This document shows, piece after piece, positions 32,376 to 44,145 of a DNA stretch of 64,000 nucleotides. Both the position numbers and the translations under genes were made by a program. The notes beneath the pieces are model-generated. The model ran no database searches. It was not told the origin of the DNA and worked only from the letters and a program-made list of their open reading frames with translations. The DNA lies in NCBI GenBank assembly GCA_043228905.1, contig JBHGNT010000009.1, positions 7,130,001 to 7,194,000 on the forward strand, written 5' to 3'. Numbering within the stretch: the stretch's first letter is position 1; the number at the start of each line of letters is the position of its first letter. This DNA comes from Azolla caroliniana (Eukaryota; Polypodiophyta).

Positions 32376-32630
32376 CTCCCCAAGGCTCAACCATGTATGT
32401 TCATGTCATGAATAGTTTATACATGAAAAAATGCTAACAATAAACTATGTTTCTGTAACCACGAATGTGGTTTCAACTCTTTAAGTCTTATTACGAGGAC
32501 CCCGAAGTGCACTTAGACCTAAAGTCTAAACATGTGTTATAGTCATATGTATCAACAATCCCTCTAGTAGCCCACAATGAGGAGGTGACTCTTTTTCTCA
32601 GCAACACATATTATACCTCATTCTCTACTT
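32376..32630 (+). repeat. Insert block in L's 5' LTR
   Basis: Replaces ~22 bp (AAGTACATTAAATATAGGAA region) present in the 3' LTR. It is a near copy of the DNA just upstream of the element. Confidence 0.85.
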
Positions 32631-32900
32631 ACAAGTGTGTACCTATATTCTACTAACACATGTGCACTGTTGCACATGAGATCTATATATACCTCATACA
32701 AGGTATTTTTGTAACTTGATGATGTTTTATAATATACACTCTAGTTTATCATCCCCCATCTTGTCTTTGCGTTCATAAGTGTAACTTCCTCTCTCTCTTC
32801 CTCTCACACACATACACACACATATCACTTGAACTTCTGCTTAACTTAATCACATAATTAGGTACTAATTAACCCTTGCTTAATTACCTAATTATTAACA

Positions 32901-32913
32901 TGGTATCAGAGCG
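32901..32913 (+). promoter_or_regulatory. Primer binding site of L (initiator tRNA-Met)
   Basis: TGGTATCAGAGCG directly after the LTR end ATTAACA. Confidence 0.85.
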
Positions 32914-33071
32914 TGTGGTTTAGCACATCCACTAATCCCATCCACCTCTTCATACTAGTGTGTTCAAGATGCCAACGATAAAATCCGGCTATCGGCTACC
33001 GTAGTGCTGCTACGTAGCACGTGTACGTGATCGAACGAAGAAAAGAAAAAGAAGAGAAGACACTAATCAAC

Positions 33072-33923
33072 ATGAGCACACAAATGGGTAGCTCACTCCC
33101 TAATGAAAAGCTAGACCGGAACAATTATTCATCTTGGGAGTACAAGATGACCCAATACCTCGTCGGCCAAGGGTATTGGAGCTACATCAGCGGCGCTCAA
33201 GAAAATCAACCCAACCCAAAGAACATTGAGTACTCAACATGGGAGCAAGCGGCGTGTCGAGTCATGTATTGCTTGGCAACATGTGTCCATGACCACATGC
33301 TTAGCCACATTCGAGACGCCTAGATGCCCAAAGAGGTGTGGGAGAACTTAAAGAAAATGTCCGCCGCCAACACGAGTTGAACAACATTCGGCAAAAAGAC
33401 ATGTCTGTGTCGAACTACACAGCCAAGATCAAGAGCATTTGCGACTCACTTGGCTCCATCCAAATAAACGTCGATGAAGACGAGATGGTTCAAGTATGTT
33501 TGGGCGGCCTCGCACAAAGATTCGATCAATTACGGATGGCAATCTTGGCGAGAGAAAACCATCCTTCATTCTTCGACCTCCAATTAATGCTATTGGTCGA
33601 AGAGAACCACGTCCAAACCAAGACGAAGACGTCGGAAGGAAACATGTTCTTCTCAAATTCGGACGATGGACGAGGACGAGGTCACGGTGGTAGAAGAGGC
33701 CAATTCGGCCCATCACACAAAGGGAACTCAAACCTTCACGGAAGCCATCAAGGAACCTTTAGAAGAAGGGGGAGCTTCCATGCCGAGCAAGGTCGGCAAA
33801 CGAGGCCCACAACTTGCAACTATTGCGGCAAAATCGGCCACCGCGAGGAGGAGTGCCAAAAAAGAAGAAATGAGTCGGCTTCCACAAGTCGACAACTCAC
33901 GAATTACGTCGTCAACTCAGAAT
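33072..33923 (+). pseudogene. Element L gag
   Basis: Starts MSTQMGSSLPNEKLDRNNYSSWEYKM, the UBN2-type copia gag, close to K's gag. TAG at 33321 (K has AAG) and a frameshift near 33375 break it. The second part runs to 33923, with DMSVSNYTAKIKSICDSL, a Gly/Arg-rich linker and the zinc knuckle CNYCGKIGHREEEC (~33820). Confidence 0.8.
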
Positions 33924-33949
33924 AGGATGATTATGGCGGACTATTCGTA

Positions 33950-35917
33950 ATGAGGCATAGAGCGAACTATATGCTGGCCTCCAACTCCGCAAGTGCCTCC
34001 AACTCGGAAGACGTGTGGTTCGTCGATTCCGGTTCCTCACATCACATGACATCTCACGAAGAGTGGTTTTGTGATTTACGAACGCCGGATCGACCCAACT
34101 TCATAGAGACATGAGACAACACCACACATCCCATTCGACACATCGGCAATGTCCCATTCAGGAAAGAAGGCGAACAAACTTGCATCAAGAATGTCTTGCA
34201 CGTGCCCACAATAATAAAGAATTTGGTCTCCGTCGGCCAAATCGTGGAGCAAGGCATGCAAGTCCGCTTCAACAACGAAGGATGCTTCATCGAGAAAGAT
34301 GGCCGACTCATAGCTAAGGGGCAGAGAGACGGCCGAATGTTCATCCTCGATTTGAACGAGGTAAAATCGGCAATGTACACTAAAAGAGAATCAGCCACAT
34401 AAACCTCCAACGGCTTCGAGCTATGCAAACAAAGTCGTCATTGGACTTCCGACATTCGAATCGAAACGAGTCGACCGAGTATGCGAAGCGTGTCAACTCG
34501 CAAACAACATCGACTCCCATTCCCAAAGGAGAGCCACGCGAGCAAAGGCCTCCTCGACATCATACACTCGGATGTATGGGGACCGGCTCAAACACCGACG
34601 ATCGGTGGATGCCGATTCTACGTCACCTTCATCGACGACTACTTGCGCTACGCGTCGATCTTCCCGATCAAGAAGAAGAACGAAGTGCTCTCCCACTTCC
34701 AAAAGCTTTAAGGCCAAGTTGAAAAAGAAACTGGTCGGCACATTCGATGCCTACGATCGGATGGAGGCAAGGAGTACTTCTCCGATGAATTCACCTCCTA
34801 CCTCCAAAGTGAAGGAATTCGGAGAGAATTCTCATGCCGACACACACCCCAACAAAATGGAGTCACCGAAAGGAAAAATCAGCAAATACTCGAGGTAGCA
34901 CGTGCCATGATGCATGAGAAGCACATGCCAAATTTCTATTGGGCCGAAGCGGCATCCACGACCGTCTCTCTCATGAACCGGTGCACCACTAATGGAGTGC
35001 ATGAGCTAACTCCATACGAGCTCCTCGTCAAAAGGAAGTTGATCCTGTCGCACCTCAAGGTGTTCGGAAGCATTGCGAATGTACGCATCCCGAACGAAAG
35101 CCGACAGAAGCCCGACGCAAAGTCGGAGGAATGTATCCTCAAAGGATACTCGTCCGAGAAGAACGCATACAAGTGCTACAACCCTTCTACCCGAGCGGTT
35201 TGGGTAAGTCGAGACGTAGTCTTCGACGGGTCCGCATCCTGATACACACCAGAGACAACTTCGACTCTGACTCCAGTCGACCCGAAATCCACCGTACAAG
35301 AGGTAGAAGATGGAGATCACTTTGAACACATGTTTCAAGAAAGTCCGATTACGGCAAGGTCTAGTGGGCCACTAGAGCCCCCACGCGACCCAACCACGTC
35401 GTGGCCAACTACGAACTTGGACAAAGGCAAAGGTAAGATGCCCGAATATGAAGTCAACCACCCCAATGACAATCATTTGGATGGATCAGCTCCCTCACAG
35501 ACAGTGAGTTTGATGTACCCATCATGTGTACACCCGGAGTAAAGAAGGTGCTCACATTGGCGAGAGAAAAACTTCGACGCTCTTCTAGAGAGAAGAATCC
35601 CGTCACTCGACTCGGCTACAACGAGTATATGGCCCATCATTACGCCTTCACGATGAAGGTAGCAGTCGAACAAGAGCTCGAGAGCTCTACAAAACTGTCT
35701 TGTAACCCATGATGGGTGAAAGCAGTCGGCCAATTTCACTCGACAAGCCTTCATCACAGGCTTTAGGGGGAGGAACCGAAACTGACACAAAGAAGTCGAT
35801 GCTGAAAGAAACAATACCGGTCATCCAAAGCCGAAGCCGATTCAACCGAATCGAAGATTAGAACATCGAAAGCCAAAGCGGACATCAGATGCCCCGTACT
35901 TGAGCTTGAGGGGGTGT
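33950..35917 (+). pseudogene. Element L protease and integrase, RT deleted
   Basis: Protease motif VWFVDSGSSHHMTSHEEW (~34010). The integrase core has IHSDVWGPAQT (~34565), RSDGGKEYF (~34750) and TPQQNGVTERKN (~34850). The integrase tail is 34907..35242 (NFYWAEAASTTVSLMNR...VWVSRDVVFD). A Ser/Pro-rich linker leads to RLGYNEYMAHHYAF (35600), after which ~1.8 kb of RT/RNase H seen in K is missing. A final GGGGG purine tract (35909) precedes the 3' LTR. Confidence 0.8.
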
Positions 35918-36338
35918 GTTGAGATATCAAGCTCAATTTAGTTTAGTTAGTTACCTAGATAGAATCTAGTTAGAAGTGTTGACTATAACGCCTTAAATAG
36001 GACCTTGTACTTAAGTGGGATATTCTAGATCCTCCACTCCCAAGTACATTAAATATAGGAATTACAAGTTTGTACCTATATTCTACTCACACATGTGCAC
36101 TGTTGCACATGAGATCTATATATACCTCATACAAGGTATTTTTGTAACTTGATGATGTTTTATAATATACACTCTAGTTTATCATCCCCCATCTTGGCTT
36201 TGAGTTCATAAGTGTAACTTCCACTCTCTCTTCCTCTCACACACACACATGCACATATCATTTGATCTTCCACTTAACTTAATCACATAATTAGGTACTA
36301 ATTAACCCTTGCTTAATTACCTAATTATTAACATACAT

Positions 36339-37918
36339 CATATGAGGAGAACATGCCTCTCTCATATATTTCATGTTATCATTTTCATCCAATCCATGAT
36401 CTTATGGTGGCTCTTGCTCTTTTAACACAGTTAATGTCATGCAACTAGTTATTGACCACTCAATATATGTAAGGATAGAGGTAATTAGATTGGTGCTCTT
36501 TGTAAATATTTGTGGATGACTTGATTATAAAGAGAGTTTCAGTGCCTCAAATCAAGTGCATGAAGATGTCCACAGAGCCAAAATATCATATGAAAGACTT
36601 ATAGGGTTCTACTACATCCATGATATTGAGGTAATTAGAGCACCTCCAAGGATTGGCTTACGAAATGACAATTGATGCATAATTAACATCCTAAAGAGAT
36701 ACGAGATATTGAACCTCAAATCAACTATAGTATTATTAGAATAAAGAAGCTTAAGGAATGGGCTTGATGAAGAATCAAATTCTATATTTTAACTACGCAA
36801 TTCGGTTATGCATAGGAAATTAATTAGTTTCAAATAGAAAATAAAATTTATATGTTCAAGAAAAGGAGAAATATTTAAAAAATGGGGATGAGTGTTGGAT
36901 GGAAACCATTCCCATACCACATTCTAGATACATGAGGAACAACCCAATAGTGGGATGGTGCAAGTCTTATAATAAATTTAAATGATGATGTGATCACAAG
37001 GACAAGGAGACACCTACCATTTCTCAATTCACATGCTTCGTCTTTGATTGAGAACACAACAACCTTGATGCTTCATCATTGTCCACTAAAAAACAATTGA
37101 TGCTTTTAAATCATCTATTACCCTCTTCAACTTTGCACATAACGATTGTCATAAATGTTTATTCCAAAACCTTGACAAATAACTTTTGTAGGGTACTTGT
37201 AATCCAACCAAACCCTTCTAGCATGAAAGTGAACTTCCTCTCTTGCTTCAGTGCAAACATGGGATACATCATTAAAATAAGATGTAGATGTATCCGATAA
37301 ATATCTCCTGTATGATCTAATGATGGTTCGGATGGGTGGATGTGGCACCGAGATCTTTGATATAGTGTTGCACTATATTAGAGTTAGCGCATGCCAATCC
37401 ATCCTGTGCTATTCTTGTTCACCCTACACTCTGGTTGGTGGAGATGTGCAGCTATATATTCCAACTATTTAGGTCTCAACAATAACTGATCTTTGTGTGG
37501 GAGGTTGTGCGAAGATGACTAGACTACAAAAAGAATGGAATATGATGGAAGAATGTGTCTCCTCGTGTTATGATGATGTGGAGTAGAGTAAACCAACTAT
37601 TTGTGTACCAATATTTGTAATGTGACCAATCCATATTGTCCCTTTATGTTATGTCCTAGTAGTGGATTTATATCAATAGCACGCCCACAAAGCCCTTAGG
37701 GAGCACACCATAATGGCCAAACAATGATACCCTTATATAAATGGACATTAGCATGACATGATCCACTCCATAAAGAGAAATTAAATTTATTAGAGGAATT
37801 TTATCCCGAGTACATCGAAGAGAATGCCACATTAGACTTGTCATTGATATTGATGACAAGTATATATATCAAGCCTCATAGTTCCACATTGGGCCAAATT
37901 ATTGACATCTACCAAAGT
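36339..37918. other. AT-rich intergenic DNA with a faint copia RT relic
   Basis: 36500-36735 (plus) reads FVDDLIIK, then MKDL, then DIEVIRAPPRIGL and NILKRYEI in shifting frames. This is an old copia RT palm/thumb. The remainder, up to the host gene's 3' end, shows nothing I can assign. Confidence 0.5.
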
Positions 37919-39564
37919 TTAGCGCCGGCAAACCATGCCACCATTGGTGGAGGAAGCGGTACAATGTGCACCAAAATCGGCACTAGGTAACATGATCAAA
38001 GACTCGAGATCCTTTTGGAACTTGGCAGCGAGGCAATCTGTGGAGAATAGGGAAGACGCCTTGAATTTGGATTCACCGCCCATGATAGGCATAGGTACGC
38101 CCACCTTGACCGGGTTCTTGAAGTTGGGACGATAGGTTTGGCCGAGCACACCATCCACATTGTTAGATAAGCCACGGAATTGATTGAATTGGACATTCAA
38201 GTGGGCAAAGCAATTGTCGCCCGGCAATTCGTAACGATGTAGTTGATCCTCCTCTTTCGTGATGGGCACCACCTCGACCGTAATTCCCATTAAGCCACCG
38301 TCAATGTTTATCTAGGGAATTTGCACGTTAATAAACAAAAACAAAATGCACAATCAGTTGTTTTTCCATCCAACCACTACCACGATTGATCGATGAGCAA
38401 AACATGTAAATCAACGGAATAACACTCACTCCGTAAAAAGTGCGGTGAAAACGTGTACACACTAGTTACCTGCACAACGTTTGTCTCGGAAGTTCTCAAT
38501 ATCTCGACCTCCCCCATGTTTGAGCTCCACTTGTTGCCCGCGCCAATGTCCAAGTCCACGTCTTGTCCATCATATGTGAACACCATGTGGTCATTTTGGT
38601 CGGTCCACTGGGCCACTGTTTTGGCACCAACACTGAAAGTGTGGTTATCAAACATGATACCTAGAGCTTGGACCCATGTGAAGTCGCGTGTGCGACCCTG
38701 GGGCCGGATGCCAATGAAATGCGCGTTCACATGGAGATTTGTGTCGGAGACAAGACAAAAGTCCTCGTTCGACTTCCCATGGAAGTAGAACATGACACCA
38801 TCACCTCCGACAAAGCGAGGATCGTAGCAAACGGACGAGTACCCAGAGCACTTCGGCTTGCGGTCTTCTCAAGACGAAAGGAAATGAAAGGGTGAGTTTC
38901 TTAAAATCTAGGATTAAGACATTGTGTACCACATTCTTATTATAATGGGAATCATTAGTTGGTTGATTGGGAGATTTATATGCAACCATGGTCAAGTGCG
39001 CCATTAATTTAAATCTAGGGTTAAGCCATTGTGTACACTACATTTTTATTACAATCAAAATCATTAGTTAGTTGATTAGGAGATTTATATGTAAACATGG
39101 TCAAGCGTGCCATTTATTTGATTGCAAATTTGATCTAACTAAATACATAAAATGAGGTGATTGCTAGCTACTACATAATCAAAAAGCCATTCATCATTTG
39201 AAATGCCAAGTAAACTCATGTGATTCATCATGCTTCATATATGTGATGATTTTAAGTGTTGAAAAGCAATATAATTACTTTTGCATGTGGTCTGGCATTT
39301 GGTGGAGCAGTCGATGAAGCACGATCGCTTCCCTGCGACACGTTTTGGGCATTGCGAGGGGCATGTCAATACTTTTAGGTAGCATTTGTTGCGTGCCAGG
39401 CACCGTGCTCGTTCCTTACCCGCCACGGTCGTTTGCATCACGTATTGTGTGGTTTGTGGGTCCGGACCCGAGGTCGCCGCATCAACGGCCAATTGGTCTA
39501 TCGCCATCATTACCATTGCCCACAACATGAGAATGCCCATCATTTTGTTGAGCATCATGGCCAT
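37919..39564 (-). CDS. Root-cap / LEA-related secreted protein (three exons)
   Basis: The only recognised host gene. Exons: 39564..39279, 38867..38470, 38311..37919. The introns are 411 and 158 bp, with GT donors (39278, 38469) and AG acceptors (38868, 38312). They splice in frame to ~358 residues. Residues 1-29 are a hydrophobic Met/Leu-rich signal peptide. Next comes a cysteine cluster (CLARNKCYLKVLTCPSQCPK...CFIDC..KCQTTCK) and then the Root_cap domain: CYDPRFVGGDGVMFYFHGK, HFIGIRPQGRTRDFTWVQALG, YDGQDVDLDIG, GLSNNVDGVLGQTYRP, VGVPMPIMGGE, SSLFSTDC. Length and domain order fit the family (secreted, expressed in roots or seeds; biochemical role unclear). All key cysteines and splice sites look intact, so it is probably functional. 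The ATG at 39564 (context ACAATGGCC) is preferred over 39633, which lies at the TATA box. Confidence 0.93.
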
Positions 39565-39633
39565 TGTACCTTCTTCTTTTTCTTCTTCTAAAATGCTTGT
39601 TTGTATTCTTCTTCTCTCCCTACTTTGAGCCAC

Positions 39634-39641
39634 TTTTTATA
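39634..39641 (-). promoter_or_regulatory. TATA box of the root-cap gene
   Basis: TATAAAAA on the minus strand, 70 bp upstream of the chosen ATG. A start of transcription ~30 bp downstream would leave a ~40-nt leader. Confidence 0.65.
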
Positions 39642-39745
39642 AGGTCACTACATACCCCAATCCCCCTCTTACCCCATGGAAACACTTTCTCTCCACTTTC
39701 TTTGACATATCATCGTGTCCAAAATGTGCAAACCGTACACACACC

Positions 39746-39747
<2 letters not shown>

Positions 39748-39785
<38 letters not shown>
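39748..39785. repeat. (TC)19 tract upstream of the root-cap gene
   Basis: Reads (GA)n on the gene strand, ~107 bp upstream of the TATA box. It is a position where GAGA tracts can bind plant BPC-type factors. A second short (TC)n lies at 39880-39896. Confidence 0.75.
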
Positions 39786-39789
<4 letters not shown>

Positions 39790-39896
39790 GGTAGCATTGT
39801 TATAAGGACCTAAAAACTTCCTTATATTTATCATTTCTTTTACCATGATCCTTGGAGACGCACATATCCCATTAGCCATCTCTCTCTCTCTCTCTC

Positions 39897-42244
39897 ATTA
39901 AGAAATATGATGGGCATCTTATATTAATTTTCATGGGCCTAGCATGATGCCTAGTTTCAAATATCATTCCTCAATTAGCTAGATAACTATTATGAAAAGT
40001 CAATCATAAGCCTACTTGGAGGAGTTTATGACATAAACCAAATATATCTTTAATGTTCTCCAACAACGTTATTGCAAGTATTTTACGAATGATAGGCTTG
40101 AATTAACAAAGCTCTCATTTCTAGGTGTGTTGGACTTGTTCTTGGGCCCTTTCATACCACAAGGAGCTTCATCATTGTTGTAAATATATGCTTGAGACTC
40201 ACAATTACTAGGAGGAACCAACATGTAGATTTTATGATGATATTCGAACGTTCCCTATGACCTACATAGGCGAAGGTGAAACATTTTCACATGTATCTCC
40301 AAAGTTGAGTTGTGACTTTCAATATTCTAGAATTTTATTAGCGAACATTGCAAGTGATAGAGAAGCTTGTGACAATGAAAGAAATGTGTATAGGATTGGA
40401 TTGGATTTGGAATGCGTGGAAAATATTCCGATCGAGGTTGGAGCATTGTTTCCAAGTATGAAACTCAAACTCATGAACGGGCTCCAAGGAAAAATATAAA
40501 ATATACTTAGGGAACCATTCGCTAAATCCCTATCTCATCTAGAAGAGAACGTGGAGGTAAATTGTATGAAAGTATTGTGTTTTGTAATTTGGTGCATCAT
40601 ATGTAATATAATAGGTGAAGGATGGGTCACCACATCTCTTTCAAGTGATGATACATTGGTGTTGGAAAATACCATTAGAGGAATCTATTGACAAATCATG
40701 AAACATGCGTAATGCATACCACCTTCCATAAACTGTCTTTTTTTATCATGTGCTCTCTTTAGATTCCTTTTCAAGAATTCCACGTAGACTAAAATATATT
40801 TTTCACAAAAAGTAAGAGGGATAGTGTATCTCTCTCCAAAGCCTTTTCTTTTCTTCAAGACTTAGGGTTTAGATGTAAACCCCTATATTACCATCGGTTT
40901 GCAAAATGTTGTGTTTAATGTTAATAATGTTTCTTTGTATTTCAATAGCATGAAGCAATAGGTATTCAAAGGGATAACTAGAATTGTAGGAATTGTTTCT
41001 CCAAGACCTTTCTTTTCATGTTATGAAATCACTGAAACATTAGGGTGTTCTTCTCAGGCACTTCCACACATATAGTGAAGCTATATCGATTGAAATATGA
41101 AAGTATGACTCTCAAATTTCAATAGAGCTATACCAAAAATGTTTTATATTTAAACCCATCTCTAGGTTAACATAATTTATCTTTTGCATGTAAAAATAAA
41201 ATAACTTTAAAAGTTTTCCAATTCCTATTGCAATTACAACATTAGCAAGTTGTTTCCATAGTAGTTTGTGAGTATGTGAAGGTTGAGGTGGGCCATGGAG
41301 CCACTAGTGTTCCAAATCGAGAAATATAGGTGACATGAAGGCACGATACATGAAGTTTATTATTGTTTCCGATGTGTGAGAGTCGCGTTAATCAAGGTTA
41401 TGTTTACATGTTTTATTGGGAATGTCTAATAACAAGCTCATTAAATCAAACAATAGTAATCTACACAAACTCGCTATCAACTTATGTTTATATAATGATT
41501 ATAGAGGAATTAACAAATTATATGTGATTAATGATAATGGGAATTCTAAAAAACCTTCATGATTTTGATCTTACAATTACAAATTGACAACAAAGAAAAT
41601 GTGATTATAAACCTCCCTTAGAAGAGAGCTTCAAAAATCTCCTAGGAGGAATGTATATAGAATTTAATAACCTCACAATTATGGTTACCCTATTAGTAAA
41701 TACACTATTTTTAACTCTACAAGTGTAAGGTTCAAATCTTCCCTTACACAAATACATTAATGTTTGCACGTTAGATGTATATACTTTTTTATTTTTTTAA
41801 GATTCACCTTGGTATTAATGAAAAGATGCCCAAAAGCTACAAAGAATTCATACATGAAAACACAACCATCATACCCAAATCAACCAATATGTCGAATAAC
41901 AAAAGCTCGAGTCACATCTAAAATTGAGATCCTTCCATAATGTGGGGAGAAAAAAGGCACCTTGGTGGTAGCAATGGGCACGGTTCGGTTTCAAGGCAAA
42001 GAAACCGAACCATTTATATAAAACAAAACCAAACCAAACCGTTTAGGGAAAAGTTGAAACCAAATTGAACCATTTAATAAAAAATTTAAGCCTAACCATT
42101 TAAATCAAACTAATTAAACATCAAAATAAATTAAAATACATTAAATTAAATAAGCATTTAACATAAATTTATTAAATCAATAAAAGAAATTTTCATTGAA
42201 CCATTAAATTAAATAAACATTTTAGTTAAATTAATTAAATAAAT
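39897..42244. other. Gene-poor AT-rich DNA
   Basis: No convincing coding exon. An 80-codon frame at 40257-40499 has no recognised motif. 41700-41755 has tRNA-like wording (TAAGGTTCAAATCTT). 41975-42230 is rich in AAACCAAACCG / CCATTTAA motifs, a common low-complexity pattern. Confidence 0.4.
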
Positions 42245-42522
42245 TGAGAGGAATAGTGCTCGGCCACAACCGAGTCTTACTCACTCGATAGAAGAAGATA
42301 GAAAATAGAAATAAGACAGACATAGGATGTTAACGTGGAAAACCCTAATAGGCAAAAATCCACGGGAACCCATAGACTCCAACCATCACTATGAGAAGAA
42401 AGATACAATGCGGGATTGAGCGGCAACGACCTCGAGCTCTATGTCGTCGCCAACCGGCGGTTACAACAAAAACAAGTGTTCTGTGTGCGTGTGTTTCTCT
42501 CTCTCTCTCTCTCTCTCTCTCA
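42245..42522 (-). mobile_element. D-family copia LTR fragment
   Basis: TGAGAGG...GGCCACAACCGAG and the CCACGGGAACCCATAGACTCC block identify it. It ends after a (TC)n tract where a LINE fragment begins. Confidence 0.6.
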
Positions 42523-42930
42523 GAGGGACAATGCCACCAGGCATACTTTCAAGAGCCATGGACTAAGGGATGGCTCTTCGACTCATTAGTGACCCCTTCC
42601 CTCATGTATGCATCAGTAGTATGGACTCCATGTCTACCATCTTTTATGTGGACGCAATTAGAGAGACCTTTGGTGATGATGTTATCACGTCAACTCCGAA
42701 GCAAATCGACAGTACCACATGACATTTTTAGAGTAGAGTTCTGTAGGCCCCCGATGTTAGTAGAAGCATTGTTTCAAGTGGTAGTTTTTATTCCTCGGAT
42801 ACATACCCAACCACAAGATAGGATATCCCGTCGAACCTTTCAGGCATCTCGATCCCTACATGTATCTGGAGACACTAGCTCTTGGTATAGCATTGTGGTG
42901 AGTTGGTTACTTGCTGCAAAGAAATGAGGA
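42523..42930 (+). mobile_element. LINE reverse transcriptase C-terminal fragment
   Basis: About 130 open codons: KGWLFDSLVTPSLMYASVVW, then LERPLVMMLSRQLRSKSTVPHDIFRVEF, then PPMLVEALFQVVV. This is the pattern (LFD.LV.P.LLY...W ... K..TP) that follows the RT of non-LTR retrotransposons. It is the upstream neighbour, in such elements, of the Cys/His tail seen at 3038-3248. The fragment is truncated at both ends. Confidence 0.6.
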
Positions 42931-42942
42931 GGCAAGAGTGGT

Positions 42943-42985
42943 TGTAATGCAGCGGAAGATGAGTGCGTGCGTGTGTGTCTCAAGA

Positions 42986-43028
<43 letters not shown>

Positions 43029-43231
43029 CTTAAGATAGAGATAAACAAAACTATATATTAACCAAAAATTACATCTAAGCATAAAACATCCAACAACTAA
43101 GTTACAAGGGATTGGTTTAAATACCAATTGAGCTAGGGCAAGTGCCCTTTCTATTATTTACAAAACTAGCCTGGTATGTCCATGAGCTAGTGTGAAACCT
43201 ATCTATGGGAAGTTGAGTTCGATTCTCAACA
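42943..43231 (-). mobile_element. 3' LTR of copia fragment P
   Basis: 289 bp, TGTAATGC...CTCAACA, with a (GA)n run (42990-43026). A minus-strand purine run GAAGGGGCG follows at 43232-43240. It matches 24571-24673. Confidence 0.6.
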
Positions 43232-43815
43232 CGCCCCTTCGAACACAACTTCCATCTATCGAAGAGTTGTTTCGGTCTTTGGAGTACTTCGATTTAAGGA
43301 ATCAGATTCTGGCTTTATTGCTTTATGCTTCTTATTGCGTGTTGCGTAGTGCGTAGTCTAGTCATGCTGCATATGCTGCGCACTCCCCCTCAAGCTCGGC
43401 AATGTAGAGGTTGTGAAACCAAGTTCCGATGCAAATTGCTCGAGCTTGTCGACACCTAGAGCTTTCGTGAAAATATTAGCAACTTGGAGGTGCGTACTGA
43501 TGTGTTGTAGGTCGATCTCTCCAGCCTGTATGTGCTCGCGGATGAAGTGGTAGTGGACCTCGATAAGCTTATCCGCGCATGGAATACGAGATTCCGCGCC
43601 AGGTAGATACTGCTCATGTTGTTGTAGTATAGCCGAATCAGATCCTTGATGGGTACGCTCAGATCCTTTAGTACGCGTTTGAGCCAAACGGCTTCGCATG
43701 CAACGACTACTGCGCCCCTGTATTCGGCTTCCGTGCTCGACAGTGCGATTGTCGACTGCTTCTTACTACTCCAGGAGATCTCTCTGCTACCAAGAGAGAA
43801 GATGAATCCGGATAC
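43232..43815 (-). pseudogene. Copia P RNase H remnant
   Basis: Reads SSKKQSTIALSSTEAEYRGAVV...ACEAVWLKRVL, then LIEVHYHFIREHIQAGEIDLQHI and the terminal NLRGSAQ in shifting frames. It matches the end of K's polyprotein. Confidence 0.75.
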
Positions 43816-44145
43816 ATATATAGGAGAGACAGAGAGAGAGAGAGCAGAACATATACTCTATTCAAAAATAACTCTAAAACTCTCTGTACATACAACATGC
43901 TAAACAACACTATTTATACAAGTCCACAAAGAACTGACAGAAGTATTGTTAGGTACTTCAATGTTCCTATGTGCGACTGACACTAACTACGAGACAATGA
44001 TTACCTAGTAGTCAAGGCTACTACTAGGCTTCCGGTTCCCGCTCGAATCCGGCTCTCCGATCCGGCTCATCCTTCCAAATGCCGATCCGGCTCAGGCTTC
44101 TTCAGCCGATCCGGATCCGGTTGAGCTTGCTTGCTCAATAGTGCG
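43816..44145 (-). mobile_element. K-like LTR, reverse, diverged
   Basis: Contains GCTTCTTCAGCCGATCCGG near 44098, and GAGCTTGCTTGCTCAATA resembles the inverted K LTR start. It has several CCGATCCGGCTC repeats. Boundaries are approximate. Confidence 0.45.

Larger units (their letters stand above)
32232..36333 (+). mobile_element. Copia element L, lacking RT and RNase H
   Basis: Flanked by tacat on both sides (32227-32231 and 36334-36338). The 5' LTR is 32232-32900 (669 bp, with a foreign ~255-bp block) and the 3' LTR is 35917-36333 (417 bp). The interior is 3.0 kb with gag, protease and integrase. The frame then jumps from the start of the RT region (GYNEYMAHHYAF) to the 3' end. It is related to K. 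It is a deletion derivative that could move only with help, and now has several stops. Confidence 0.85.

Noticed and set aside
39567-39633. Longer N-terminus for the root-cap protein starting at 39633
   Set aside because: The extra 23 residues are charged, precede a clear signal peptide, and the ATG sits at the TATA box, before any plausible transcription start.
40257-40499. An 80-codon host gene
   Set aside because: No motif, no splice context and no homology I can recognise; length is compatible with chance.
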